Part shown: piece after piece, positions 34,901 through 36,449 of the stretch | Layout of the letters: every line of letters begins with the position of its first letter | Position numbering within the stretch: position 1 is the first letter of the stretch | Source of the DNA: Amyelois transitella | Lineage: Eukaryota > Arthropoda > Insecta > Lepidoptera > Pyralidae | Reading direction: 5' to 3' | NCBI RefSeq assembly: GCF_032362555.1 | Contig: NC_083534.1 | Location: forward strand, 1,764,001-1,828,000 | DNA: 64,000 nt | Position numbers and translations under genes: made by a program | The notes under the pieces: generated by a model | Databases searched by the model: none | What the model was told of the DNA's origin: nothing | Seen by the model: the letters and a program-made list of their open reading frames with translations, nothing else

Positions 34901-34916
34901 TTCTCAGGCCAGTCAT
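4918..34916 (-). CDS. DUF229-family membrane-anchored sulfatase-fold protein, 12 coding exons
   Basis: Minus-strand exons 34916-34744, 33596-33443, 33007-32817, 18195-17992, 16662-16513, 16088-15902, 15146-14971, 14380-14128, 13587-13436, 7103-6986, 6244-6141 and 4990-4918 join in phase into 1935 nt (644 residues). All junctions are GT/AG; only the exon 3 donor (AAAG/GTTTTG) is weak. Residues about 23-40 form a hydrophobic anchor. Family landmarks in order: CVMPKLDPF, NILIFTFDS, MPKSFKYLTEE, YNIVGDGT, ISHDN, ADDDF, VMGDHGPR (metal-site-like), LEERLPLMSIVLP, IPQNRSC, HWCAC, FEATLTF and terminal YCYCKQ. Length fits DUF229. The ATG at 34916 has A at -3. A pyrimidine tract and AG just upstream (34950-34948) suggest a non-coding first exon further right. 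The catalytic role of the family is not established. Every exon is intact although introns 3 (14.6 kb) and 9 (6.3 kb) are full of transposons. Confidence 0.9.
5043..5310 (+). mobile_element. SINE family B copy
   Basis: Reads gacgtgtggttccctgcacc, then agcaacctgtcactatttga, and ends tacaagggatatagacgta with TATG repeats. It lies in the last intron of the DUF229 gene. Confidence 0.8.
5336..5490 (+). repeat. RTE-like LINE 3' end
   Basis: Matches the terminal coding part (KGQVKST-like, MNVDEAKEVCRDR, YPSGKEA) and tail of the RTE at 22730-29135: gatgaatgtggatgaagcga, then cccctccgggaaagaggcgt. Confidence 0.8.
5530..5750. repeat. Interspersed repeat fragment, class unclear
   Basis: Contains ctacaaccgacttcataaaa followed by gaggttctcaattcgactgt, a phrase I associate with moderately repeated lepidopteran retroelement 3' regions. 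A short preceding stretch (ggacttatcccagctaag) resembles the LINE-like end near 960. No coding content. Confidence 0.35.
5888..6121 (-). mobile_element. SINE family B copy
   Basis: Minus-oriented: accacacggc at the right (5') end, gcccatcgcctaaaataaga in the middle, and ccttgcggggtagacagagc at the left (3') end. It sits 20 bp downstream of the exon 11 donor of the DUF229 gene. Confidence 0.8.
6365..6600 (-). repeat. LINE-like 3'-UTR repeat (family R)
   Basis: Shares accgcttccaaagcg, attgacgtcacatcactta and aaactacactgcagcatttt with inverted or direct copies at 13740-13905 and 15538-15765. No ORF is visible, so class is inferred only from the one-sided 3' truncation pattern. Confidence 0.5.
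6664..6910 (+). mobile_element. tRNA-derived SINE (family A), poly-A tailed
   Basis: The head TGGCACAGCGGTA and B-box GGTTCGAATCC match the copy at 1769. The body is about 90% alike by eye and ends in a run of A. It lies in DUF229 intron 10. Confidence 0.85.
7121..7192 (-). repeat. SINE family B 3' end fragment
   Basis: acatacatacatatggtcac, then gtctatatcccttgcgggg and gacagtcttgaaaag: only the last ~70 bp of family B, placed about 20 bp upstream of exon 10 of the DUF229 gene. Confidence 0.7.
7358..7556 (+). repeat. DIRS left inverted terminal repeat
   Basis: Matches the reverse complement of 12958-13156, including ggcgccgcagggcagggagc and cgacggcgcgcgcgacgtga. It is GC-rich compared with its surroundings. 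Confidence 0.92.
7855..8172 (+). repeat. GC-rich 21-25 bp degenerate tandem repeat in the DIRS leader
   Basis: Roughly 13 units of the form gcgcggctc(a/g)aaaattgggac, 18-25 bp apart, between the left repeat and the gag start. Units keep the GCGCGGCTC core while the A/T-rich half varies. Both strands show frequent short open frames here that are by-products of the period. Confidence 0.85.
8268..9818 (+). CDS. DIRS gag-like protein, 516 residues
   Basis: First large frame of the DIRS element. No family motif is strong. The central part is acidic (SDESEEDSENESEP), the middle resembles capsid-like regions of DIRS ORF1 proteins (DFSWLGKQDSLLGTICHG, then ADDLLQF-like), and the C-terminus is very basic and Ser-rich (SKSQRDSPRKKSGKQRPS), as expected for a nucleic-acid-binding tail. 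It overlaps the RT frame by about 410 nt in another phase, so RT expression needs frameshifting or internal initiation. The start is the first ATG after a pyrimidine-rich stretch, 8 nt after cttcag. Function is assigned from position and composition. Confidence 0.75.
   Translation: MANGGGFVTLGDLLEEQGDSQRDEEILGRLKVLAQESLPEGWTKWEIKKSSKEEIFGESVEVATLNKLVFAIPTMGLVKAFDPEADHLSEKAYRDIRLKLLDWAFTRALIVGPPAIANRIRGSAARTELFKEAIAPLKEVMIPRREVDQILSGALEEGTRKRRSTSMTSDRSGPVKRSKVDMLEEKMERMFAFMAEKIESLCEIRQPPTQSDESEEDSENESEPYSQREPSPDSEWHAPALDTSGVTDMASLDDLDFRPEVKEADPVIPEPSPELKEEGIGCQRLGTTGWSRIRYKEVEKKLHASPVFSALKINTELSSVARDFSWLGKQDSLLGTICHGLLLQRRAIAEDLRALAREYPASGGEVKRILKESNFKSLSDDLLQFVCAHRAETIENRRKIFKAKNETLTTALHQIPPSATHLFEEKILSTFIKDNGGTGQVFTSKQGKFPVKKTSNFRKPSATGFYQSKTSAGHGRQRNSFQPSPRPSTSRTSASKSQRDSPRKKSGKQRPSNKRY
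9406..11700 (+). CDS. DIRS reverse transcriptase / RNase H / methyltransferase-like polyprotein
   Basis: 764-codon open frame. RT motifs: PKQNGKVRQIFDLRRLN, LAKLDLSQAYFHVPI, LPFGLSSAPLAFSRL and VVVYLDDFLFAH (YLDD catalytic pair near residue 337), then IEFLGVMWDT. RNase H follows: FVTTDASDAGWGVQLG, INRKELFTVFMAL, QSDNKTVVAYLRNQGG and NTVADRLSR. The last ~130 residues (PQIDLFATHQSRVVPCY, WVFPPPPLIPKVLQHL, LLVVPRWEKAFWRG) match the domain usually called methyltransferase in DIRS elements. The first ~150 residues overlap gag and may not be used. All catalytic residues I can identify are present. Confidence 0.88.
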   Translation: MICCSSSVPTGRKQLKIGEKSLRPKMRLSPQHFIRFPLPQPTYSRRRYFLLLLRTMVGLDKFSLQNKENFRSRRLPTFESHLLLDSISQKHLQVTVAREILSSPRLGHQHPELPLQRVNVTALERNRGSSAPVTRDIDGFRGGQLRDHISQWQILGAPKHVLSTISGYTIPFYKKPPTVCFRASLIERFATRNSALMSKEIRELRRMGVVEPSTARAGFLSRMFLIPKQNGKVRQIFDLRRLNAYLNPRKFRLINQNHIPKFLLHSDYLAKLDLSQAYFHVPIKESHRRYLCFSYAGELFQLTSLPFGLSSAPLAFSRLTNWVASVLRSKGIRVVVYLDDFLFAHQDPLVLEDQVHSAVRFLQSLGWAVNLEKSITKPTNRIEFLGVMWDTIVNQKVLPEAKIVQLMSDLQRILKNPCWNWKSATSLIGKLGFASSVTPLGRLYTRNLQRAAKVLKEETPFKKLVMPAPARADCQWWIQNVRKPGKIFMPDPTVFVTTDASDAGWGVQLGQQHRAGIWTRDQEKWHINRKELFTVFMALSKFQTDVQGQSLMLQSDNKTVVAYLRNQGGTRLAILLEVTRELLLLADRLDVTIQAFFIPGRYNTVADRLSRFMALPDWHLSESITSLIFRKWGVPQIDLFATHQSRVVPCYVTIDARDSEAKFINAFSQEWHFNLAWVFPPPPLIPKVLQHLNRASGVFLLVVPRWEKAFWRGPLKHRALEAPFEIRDLNRHLIDLSSNRCPEKVEELHLEVWKIRGGQSWYPV
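9858..12653 (+). CDS. DIRS tyrosine recombinase in an extended open frame, 931 codons
   Basis: The recombinase domain is the C-terminal ~330 residues (from about 11650): YVHLLQSAWRNSTWRTYGSA, then LLLLASGRRIHDLTLI (first Arg), PGSIRSAVASS (second Arg), SRGNWRGSS and FFKHYCK (nucleophile Tyr). This enzyme integrates the circular DNA form of DIRS elements. The frame stays open upstream through 9858, overlapping RT/RNase H for 1843 nt in another phase. That N-terminal part is Ser/Arg-rich without a recognisable domain. An internal ATG at 11520 would give a 377-residue recombinase. Which start is used cannot be decided from sequence. Confidence 0.85.
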   Translation: MANTGGPKACFKYNFGIHYSLLQKASYSMFSGKLDRKICDKKLSLNVQGNSGAATNGGRGTFHSKSGFSVANVSHSQTKREGSPDIRFKTFKCLPKSPEVPFNKSKSYSQISPSLRLSSETRPVPGVLSRPDKRKPQKIPLLLVRRGAVPVDKSSVRFIERASGLLSPHELGCKRLKIKRHSSSSIPGRFFVRSPGSSSARGSGSFSGEISAKSRMGCESRKVHNKANQSHRISRCHVGYDSQPESFARGKDSTTNVRSPENFKKSLLELEISNFVDREAGIRFFGNSFGATLYSKPSKGSQGSKRRDSLQEAGHASSSQGRLSVVDSKCSKTGKDIHARSYCFCHDGRVRCRLGCSAGSTTSGGNLDKGPREMAYKQKRVIHGIYGPVQISNRCTRPVTDASVGQQDCCGIPAEPGGYTVSDPSGSDSGVTAASRSPGCHHSSLFYTRQVQHSSRPSIQVHGSPRLASERIYNKSDFQKVGSASNRPLRYSPVQSCSLLCDDRCAGLGGEIHKCVQSGVALQPGLGLSTSSFDSQGSPTSQQGVRSFSAGGAKMGESVLEGTSETQSLRSPLRDSRSKSALDRPVIQSLSGESRGTSFRGLEDTGWAELVSGLKPDYVHLLQSAWRNSTWRTYGSAWKQWVSWGRKNGVNPSRPRPLDLSSYLGYLARERNFAYATILVHKSVIVSLADPSQESRLSSHPLITTMLKGIGTSKCSSSSSARTIWNVQDLIEWLKRNVPPADSIFQVSRHVALLLLLASGRRIHDLTLIKIDEQHCQILEESVRFWPAFGSKTDGIKNRQSGWELVSSGDSSLDLVRWVKCLIECSSERRKAREGLCNLFITTRGEVKAASRTVIAGWLKTAFRDLGVDCSPGSIRSAVASSDFVNHVPLDRILSRGNWRGSSNFFKHYCKTVDCPRSSSGNALNSSFNVI
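12824..12923 (+). repeat. DIRS internal complementary region
   Basis: 12824-12860 is the reverse complement of the left end and 12861-12923 that of the right end (taaaatagaaccgttttcca spans the joint). It is used as a template to rebuild the termini in the DIRS replication model. It lies between the recombinase stop and the right inverted repeat. Confidence 0.9.
12958..13156 (-). repeat. DIRS right inverted terminal repeat
   Basis: Reverse complement of 7358-7556; a near-perfect match by eye, including ctatcagacgtaagttggta and cagatagggtaacaaaggtt. It is followed by about 54 bp of unique right end (taaaataatcgttttcttcc, ggggtggaaaacggttct). Confidence 0.92.
13213..13379 (-). mobile_element. 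Helitron family 2 (right part), host site of the DIRS insertion
   Basis: The Helitron 5' end TCTATACTAAT is at 13379 (reading minus). The sequence runs leftward through caaactcttcagctttataa and ctccttatagttgcagcgtg and stops exactly at the DIRS right border. Left of the DIRS only ggatgaataattttccatt remains, consistent with an internal deletion in this copy. Confidence 0.7.
13674..13955. repeat. Family R repeat with inverted 3' end; related copy at 14405-14517
   Basis: 13740-13950 carries ttctgcgctgacgccttgga and gacaattattaagcaatatg, then aagtatcctataataat. The same 3' segment occurs inverted at 13677-13735 (tataggatacttcatatctc) and directly at 14430-14517, so the two 3' ends face each other and could fold back. 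It flanks exon 8 and exon 9 of the DUF229 gene. Confidence 0.55.
14405..14517 (+). repeat. Family R 3' end copy
   Basis: gacaaccaatgttgtgaaac, then tgacaattattaagagatat, gaagtatcctataataatga and an AATTTTGAATTTGAA tail. It abuts the acceptor of DUF229 exon 8 on its left (14381). Confidence 0.55.
14696..14936 (-). mobile_element. Helitron family 2 copy
   Basis: Minus-oriented: the 3' CTAG end is at 14696-14699, followed by ctgtgcccgcgacttcgtcc; the 5' side (cagctttataattttg) is decayed. It lies in DUF229 intron 7. Confidence 0.75.
15292..15508 (+). mobile_element. SINE family B, 5' truncated
   Basis: Begins at atcgtaaaaggtgactgagg and ends taccgcgcaagggctataga with TATG repeats. It lies in DUF229 intron 6. 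Confidence 0.75.
15538..15840 (+). repeat. Family R copy (inverse of 6365-6600)
   Basis: Shares gacaatgtgcattcgtcc, tgctgcagtgtagtttgttc and gatgtgacgtcaataagtgg with the copies at 6365 and 13740. It ends with an ATCT-rich tail near 15815. Confidence 0.55.
16225..16477 (-). mobile_element. SINE family B, near full length
   Basis: Minus-oriented: ccgggaaccacacggcgc at the right end, gacgggttgctagcccatcg centrally, and ccttacggggtagacagagc at the left. It lies in DUF229 intron 5, about 35 bp from the exon 5 donor. Confidence 0.85.
16686..16890. repeat. Two-copy tandem duplication, ~107 bp
   Basis: 16686-16780 and 16793-16887 share gttgagcttatttgat, gtaaaaggcgattaag-like and gactgtttactcataagatt. 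The internal text resembles the middle of SINE family B (cgtaaaaggcgactaaggga). It lies immediately upstream of DUF229 exon 5. Confidence 0.7.
17000..17263 (+). mobile_element. Helitron family 2, full-length copy
   Basis: 5' TCTATACTAATATTATAAAG, a common body (ctactggttcgaattgaaaa, ggctatataacatcacgctg) and a 3' end gttgcgggcacagCTAG followed by T. The TC...CTAG ends with A/T flanks are typical of non-autonomous Helitrons. No Rep/helicase gene is present. Confidence 0.85.
17467..17989. repeat. 85-92 bp tandem repeat, about six units, abutting a splice donor
   Basis: Units carry gacgcaccgaccaatac, aattttaagtgaagaatag and aattagactcttttaatt. The last unit runs up to the exon 4 donor of the DUF229 gene (GT at 17991-17990), so the array starts at the first bases of intron 4 on the transcribed strand. 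Confidence 0.88.
18388..20786 (+). mobile_element. Intact piggyBac element PB1, TTAA duplication
   Basis: Perfect 16-bp inverted ends CCTTCCTATACTCGCG (18388-18403) and CGCGAGTATAGGAAGG (20771-20786), flanked by TTAA at 18384-18387 and 20787-20790. A subterminal GTCTGTGAGACCG motif and a CGCGAGTATAGG-like internal copy occur near the left end, as in other piggyBacs. It contains one uninterrupted transposase frame and lies in DUF229 intron 3. Confidence 0.95.
18726..20453 (+). CDS. piggyBac transposase, 575 residues (PB1)
   Basis: Cut-and-paste DDD transposase (DDE_Tnp_1_7). Acidic N-terminus (ESSESDYGDENDSEVED), then the catalytic core: Asp246 in YVTIDEKLEAFRGRCGF, Asp326 in NITCDNFFTSIP and Asp426 in TKGGVDTVDKMC. 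The cysteine-rich C-terminal domain (CGYCSSKKNRKTRYNCAKC, YFCLEHA, CADCYC) is complete. It starts at the first ATG after the 18700 TTACAAG stretch. No stop or frameshift, perfect termini and a TTAA duplication suggest a recent, possibly functional copy. Confidence 0.95.
   Translation: MDERAIRLLLEEESSESDYGDENDSEVEDFVEVNDETYDTEQDGDEEDGEELGEVENVQSSREFYLGKDGRTRWNKAPATTHVRRRARNIVTQLPGPKGEAKNLKEPGEIWRLFFPESVINRIVKCTNEHINIIKSNFARERDCSETDNIEIEAFLGLLLFAGVRRNSRLNSKDLFKTDGSSPEIFRLTMNWTRFCLLMRCLRFDEKDTRAERAAVDKLAPIRDLFEEVVAAYKKYFSLSHYVTIDEKLEAFRGRCGFRQYIPSKPNKYGIKIYALTDAKMFYTTKMEVYVGKQPDGAYKVDNSAMALVSRLSEGIYGTGRNITCDNFFTSIPLLDKFEAEHRLSVLGTIRKNKKELPKTFTEIRGRAEKSSLFGYRGNCSLVSYVPKKGKNVLLVSSMHDDDKIDGVTGKPEMIIDYNMTKGGVDTVDKMCATYNVARGTNRWPMVVFYSLMNVAGINSFVIYMLNNPDKKISRRVFIEALSYDLINAQLRRRALITSLPRTLKLRLVEICQLDGPESSATTNNNKIGRCGYCSSKKNRKTRYNCAKCKKYFCLEHATMVCADCYCEADNQVNL
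20804..21008 (-). mobile_element. Helitron family 1 (Lep1-like), left member of an inverted pair
   Basis: On the minus strand it starts TCCTACTAC at 21008 and ends CTAG at 20804-20807 with A and T flanks. The body includes gaaagtttgtatggatgtat and gattaccatgaaatttggta. It is identical to 21608-21814 apart from a 2-nt indel near the start. Confidence 0.88.
21608..21814 (+). mobile_element. Helitron family 1 (Lep1-like), right member of an inverted pair
   Basis: TCCTACTATACTATTATAAA start, gcgggcggcctCTAG end, inserted between A and T inside the pogo-like element. Confidence 0.88.
21963..22160 (+). pseudogene. Pogo-like transposase N-terminal HTH (psq-type) remnant
   Basis: Reads YSKENLQKAIEAL, stop, DASNNLSLRRNAKK, then after a one-base shift YRVPRSSLRYYIKN. 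This matches the Pipsqueak-type helix-turn-helix that opens many pogo-like transposases (Y-S-x-E-x-L-x-x-A-I-x-A ... SLRxAAKxYxVPRSTL). One stop and one frameshift. Confidence 0.65.
22462..22644 (+). mobile_element. Helitron family 3, short copy
   Basis: Starts TCTTCACTACATAGTATAAA, contains aattacgcaacagattttga, and ends gaagccggggcgggtcgCTAG followed by T. Non-autonomous. Confidence 0.75.
22752..24032 (-). pseudogene. RTE-like reverse transcriptase, C-terminal half
   Basis: Open frame with RT motifs QAGFRKGMGCTDQVFSLR, YCTFVDLEKAYDRVER, GVRQGCVASPWLFNLFMD, LLYADDQVILA (catalytic YADD) and VKEFVYLGSKF. The C-terminal region contains MLRWFGHVERMNE and VGRPRRTYLDQIKDVL and ends AYPSGKEA. The frame is open but separated from its N-terminal half by 4.4 kb, so it is not functional as it stands. 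Confidence 0.85.
24079..25506 (+). CDS. LINE ORF1 protein, 475 residues
   Basis: N-terminal VKCANCNVVINELLTFLRNV and DEESIHQLCTSTYSAEEI resemble the ORF1 start of lepidopteran LINEs often mislabelled mutant cadherin in databases. A coiled-coil-prone stretch follows (RILKDILRMQNQIAELKENA). The C-terminal third (VPLFISNVSKDASESDIIKY) looks like an RRM-type or related nucleic-acid-binding fold. It is uninterrupted and stops 10 nt before the ORF2 ATG. Confidence 0.82.
   Translation: MTSTTVKCANCNVVINELLTFLRNVVDFMDEESIHQLCTSTYSAEEIVKAKSLLYDAVPNAKKMPLRRKEGKKRMSRDLDDIICLMKAGNRELFPIFAAVDIHRVPPVSFDHVDATRILKDILRMQNQIAELKENAVSRDEFEGLKQVIGNMKFASILDNSFSVSKVNHKRGACLQDSFSFDSGPIGLHYMPINTSKSSADIEVKLRDQQQVNDRPSNSNDDIAAESVPLTCKQNCETSKNCRVEAAVSAQINNPEREDNNNAQSTGPKETVCAPPENTESLSQKPVCEQASCARSAAAESPIPVSVCSRRAPIDEETSQPASRMRNIKDVLRYQEVSVDESQSAASREDTEWQIVHRSKSRRYKLLGQRGSAAIDHDVKFRAADIKVPLFISNVSKDASESDIIKYIKEKTNEMVALKLINMKSTKNYNAYKLFVSKHKLHLFLDAELWPDGITFRRFVQFMYRTKSDNKVKVN
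25517..28324 (+). CDS. LINE ORF2: AP endonuclease and reverse transcriptase, 935 residues
   Basis: Endonuclease motifs: FSSFNCQSLKRS, IVSLQETWLLP, YGGVAILWRK, VYMPTDS, YLLGDFNAHI and YMSDHFPIF. Reverse transcriptase: KNNYRPISLATIIAKVLDGV, GCFLDFSRAFDRVSYEVLW, GVRQGGITSPKLFNLYVNDL, ISYADDMVLL (YADD) and FKYLGHVLADD. The 5' frame is open back to 25433, overlapping ORF1. The ATG at 25517 was chosen because it follows the ORF1 stop and directly precedes the endonuclease. No defects are seen. Confidence 0.9.
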   Translation: MDIKKTKFSTFSSFNCQSLKRSIDCVRRVCKQSDIVSLQETWLLPHDINLLGTVCDEFEYTGKSAVDTSAGLLVGRPYGGVAILWRKGLFDSVNVLECDSNRLAAIRATMGNRTIIVISVYMPTDSIDNLPLFTEVLGEISAIEDANNAECIYLLGDFNAHICELFYRELCSFSADRSWICADVEKLGIDSNSYTFVSQVHGCKRWLDHFVVSQSAYQSVVDIRIEEGVYMSDHFPIFMTCNLEIVRQKLIKHDLPCGKITWGDRKESEISTYQHACNASLRDIQFPEEFVECSFGFCSQADHCKILDNLYEKIVCTLGDAAAKAKTPTQNQIKRGKVLCGWNKHVQDAHHEARLKFEVWVQHNRPTLGPVYEQMCEARKIFKSRLNWCQKNQEKIKMDLLASQRASNNFRDFWKATARLNVGPGRPASVDGKSDSVEIASMFREHFRVSSSVGHALNMCKKESILQLHFSAAEVKQAIGGMKGGKSPGHDGLSVEHLRHAGVHLPRVLSMFFSLCISHSYLPPDLMKTIVVPIVKNRTGDISDKNNYRPISLATIIAKVLDGVLDSRLEQYLNLHDAQFGFGPHLSTESAITVLKNTIQYYTSRKTPVHGCFLDFSRAFDRVSYEVLWRKLEARNVPAEICNIFKFWYQNQINVVKWSDGISDAYRLECGVRQGGITSPKLFNLYVNDLIVGLSSMRVGCSIDGVVINNISYADDMVLLGPTTKSINEMLRVCESFAAEHGLVYNVEKCVCMVFGVVGKCPRNTPPMFLSGKELKIVKTFKYLGHVLADDLKDDDDIERERRALAVRGNMLARRFARCSDQVKITLFKAFCQGFYTGGLWVRGTKRSLDALRIQYNNIFRMLLRLPKFCSASEMFAQTRTDGFHAVIRKKMASLIRRIRSSGNTILRTVADRYDSPIIRHLVRGTMPVALHGQL
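28460..29110 (-). pseudogene. RTE-like reverse transcriptase, N-terminal half
   Basis: Reads LVKKAVIRKKEEYKEDFDKR, FWKSVRSARGN, AAGCDRVSVEMLKAG and NYRGISLLSVVGKLYAKV, then runs into the tail of the inserted LINE. The next codons of the RTE (LINRVRNE) are at 24032. It is 5' truncated at 29135. Confidence 0.85.
29394..29540 (+). pseudogene. Pogo-like transposase CENP-B-type HTH remnant
   Basis: Reads LSEESRLEDWLIISARKGFP, stop, NKEDILDSVQKFLKKTRA. This fits the second helix-turn-helix of pogo/jerky transposases (LxxWL ... AxKGFP ... xLLDxVQxxL). It continues the domain at 21963-22160 on the far side of the Helitron/RTE insertions. Confidence 0.65.
29833..32207 (+). mobile_element. Intact piggyBac element PB2 with TTAG duplication
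   Basis: 15-bp inverted ends CACTCTCATCGCCAC (29833-29847) and GTGGCGATGAGAGTG (32193-32207). The flanks are TTAG on both sides (29829-29832, 32208-32211) instead of TTAA. A second inverted pair, gccacgtggtacgccggc (29843-29860), recurs inverted near 32072-32092. It is inserted in the right end of the pogo-like element. Confidence 0.92.
30106..31761 (+). CDS. piggyBac transposase, 551 residues (PB2)
   Basis: Ser/acidic N-terminus (SDSESDPDYQPSYSS). DDD core: Asp217 in YVTIDESMVAFRGRISF, Asp293 in VVTDNFYTSVDLA and Asp398 in KCSIDLSDQLASY. Then RRNIRWFQKLAVDLL, and a C-terminal cysteine domain (CIHCYEKHR, CLKC, CAECYGEIH). No stop or frameshift. It differs strongly from PB1, so it is a separate lineage. 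The start is the first ATG after the 5' region and fits the family length. Confidence 0.95.
   Translation: MSDSESDPDYQPSYSSQSASSSDESSSHSEEDGRPIQPRAPTPTSNWYQSDGSRQKQFPLDIQPGINVPNDCDSELSIYRLFLTEDVMDLMVNMTNCYANKTLTLNRVTRNMRLSKWTDCTPEEMLKFLGLLIYMGLKKLPRISDYWSKNILYESKVCRQVMSRNRFELLLRCWHFEDTIFLGPSHADRLIRIRRFLELLTKNFHNVKTPGEYVTIDESMVAFRGRISFMQYIPGKRHKYGIKLFKLCDDDGYALDIIVYEGKTANRQDSVATDVVMKLCQPYLGVGRSVVTDNFYTSVDLAKKLLDNNTHLIGTLRKNRKGLPKKVIQEKLKKGEMIAMENSDGILVLKWKDKREVFALSTKHSIGFVSCKSKRNPNKTVLKPSTIADYNKHKCSIDLSDQLASYSSPARRNIRWFQKLAVDLLFSTAVTNAYITYKKHKNLHSKTYTITKFRENLCLQMLGIKDSNPAESSLRQPEHKFSKSLLTDHRSRLVRRRCIHCYEKHRSAGFSALEARNKTKKVNTVCLKCPSQPSVCAECYGEIHTQITKRM
32240..32810. other. DUF229 intron 3 remainder
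   Basis: AT-rich DNA between the pogo-like element and exon 3. No ORF or repeat that I can recognise. Confidence 0.4.
33152..33216 (-). mobile_element. Helitron family 1, truncated 3' end
   Basis: CTAGagaccgcccgcgactt then catggaaaccctatcaatcc; it breaks off after ggataaat where SINE family B begins. Confidence 0.75.
33217..33402 (-). mobile_element. SINE family B, 3' truncated
   Basis: Minus-oriented: ccgggaaccacacggcgcc at the right, gtgacaggttgctagcccat to the left; the TATG end is missing and replaced by the Helitron piece. It ends about 40 bp before the DUF229 exon 2 donor. Confidence 0.8.
33683..33952 (-). mobile_element. Helitron family 2 copy
   Basis: CTAGctgtgcccgcgacttc at the left, tttagctttataatgttact and TCCGTTAG at the right (5') end. 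It lies in DUF229 intron 1. Confidence 0.8.
34332..34592 (+). mobile_element. SINE family B, near full length
   Basis: gtgccgtgtggttcctggca to cgcaagggatatagacgtga plus TATGTATGTATG. It lies in DUF229 intron 1. Confidence 0.85.
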
Positions 34917-34979
34917 CTTATTAGTAGAATATTCTGGTATAAAACTGCTGAAAAAAAATACCACGTTTTTATCGATTAC

Positions 34980-35362
34980 CTACACATTATCGATTACATT
35001 TACAGGGCCGCGTGACGCCGGCAGAGTTGAATAGAACCACCCCATATCTTCCCGTGGGCATCGTAAAAGGCGGTTGAGGCGGTCGAGCGTTTAATCAAAC
35101 GGAAGGTGAGCAGAAGCGCCTCCTACGCTAATACGACATAGTCCAGAATCAATAGATACTGCCGTCAGCCCAGCGTGGTGACTATGGGTAAAATCCCCCC
35201 ATTTCTGGGGGGGCCTTAGTCCAGTCATGGACTTTTATGGGCTGGTAAGGTATGAACGTGGCCTTTTCCAGACTTTCAGTCTTAATAAAATTCAGTCTTT
35301 TCCAGACTGTTGGCTCTGTCTACCCCGCAAGAGATATAGACGTGACCATATGTATGTATATG
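34980..35362 (+). repeat. Composite SINE-like fragments
   Basis: 34980-35260 has gggcatcgtaaaaggcggtt and tggacttttatgggctgg, typical of another lepidopteran SINE/LINE 3' region. 35262-35362 is a family-B 3' end (ttttccagactgttggctct, gcaagagatatagacgtgac, TATG). No ORF. Confidence 0.55.
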
Positions 35363-35369
35363 TTAAGGT

Positions 35370-36005
35370 ATGACAGCCCATAGTAACACTCGTCAGTTTT
35401 TTTAAAGCGGTTTCTACAAGAAGTCTTTAACGGGATTGAACAAAATTTTGTTAAATAGTTTTTCATTAGAATAGTACTGTTAGATTTCCTAAATACCAAA
35501 CAAGTTTATAGCCAAGAAACGTTGTTACAACTAGCCCCCCGCTCCTAGACAAAGTCGACAGTTTCGAAGACTGAAAGACCACATTTCAAACAGTGACAGG
35601 TTGCTAACCATTGCCTAAAAGAATCCCATGTTTATTAAAGGAAGAATTACCTGAAATTAAGATTCAGTTACCAAACCTCAAAGCGATTCCTTTGTATTTA
35701 TTTCTTCGTTTCAAACAAGCATGAAATAAATATACGGTTAACTGTCATGTATATATTCTTCTCTCAAATTGACAACTATTTTTTTTTCTGTTTGCATTTT
35801 TCCAAAATTTCATTGGTAGAGAATAAATACTATTAGCATTAAGGTCACCAATTGTACCTATCACAGATTTAAAAACATGAAGTTTTTGAGAAGGCTCAAT
35901 GAGGTTTTTAATATATAATAAAAATAACCGAAGCTTCTCATGTGTTCGTGACCAATTAAATTAAAGATAGGAAATATATTTACCAACTAGCAAGTAAAGT
36001 TTAAT
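35370..36005. other. Unannotated AT-rich stretch
   Basis: Contains a short family-B-like echo near 35540-35630 (agacaaagtcgacagtttcg, aacagtgacaggttgctaac). I see no gene here. Confidence 0.35.
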
Positions 36006-36024
36006 TTCATTATTTTGTAAATGT

Positions 36025-36442
36025 CGAGATGCATTGCTACAAGTCAGTGATATTGTATTGTCGCCACCGGAAACTAATAAATTTAAGGCCATTAAAGAAC
36101 GTTTACTACAAGTTTACGAAGAAAGTGCGAAACGTCAATTTCAAAATTAGTTGGCGAGATGGAATTGGGAATGCAAATACCTTCTCAAATATTGCGGCGT
36201 GTGCGTGAATTAGGACAAAAAGCGCAAGCTTCCGGCCATATATTGCATGATTTATGGATTGCGCAGACGAGCCATCATTCCATCATTCATCCGTGAGAGC
36301 TGTACTCCCAGTAAGTCAGGATCAAACATTAGACAATTTAGCGAAGATTGCTGACAAGATAATGGAAAGTGTACGCAATTCTGATATTGCAAAAATCAAC
36401 AACACAACTTCAGGGAGTACCTATCCAGTTTCCTGTAAATGA
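36025..36442 (+). pseudogene. Gypsy-type gag fragment
   Basis: Reading across one frame change: FKAIKERLLQVYEESAKRQF, KLVGEMELGMQIPSQILRRV, then SVRAVLPVSQDQTLDNLAKI and ADKIMESV. This is the capsid pattern of insect Gypsy-like retrotransposons (YxxIKxRLL ... PSQLLRxM ... VRSVLAVS ... LDxLAxxADKI). No LTR, protease or RT is found. Confidence 0.7.
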
Positions 36443-36449
36443 TTTTTTG

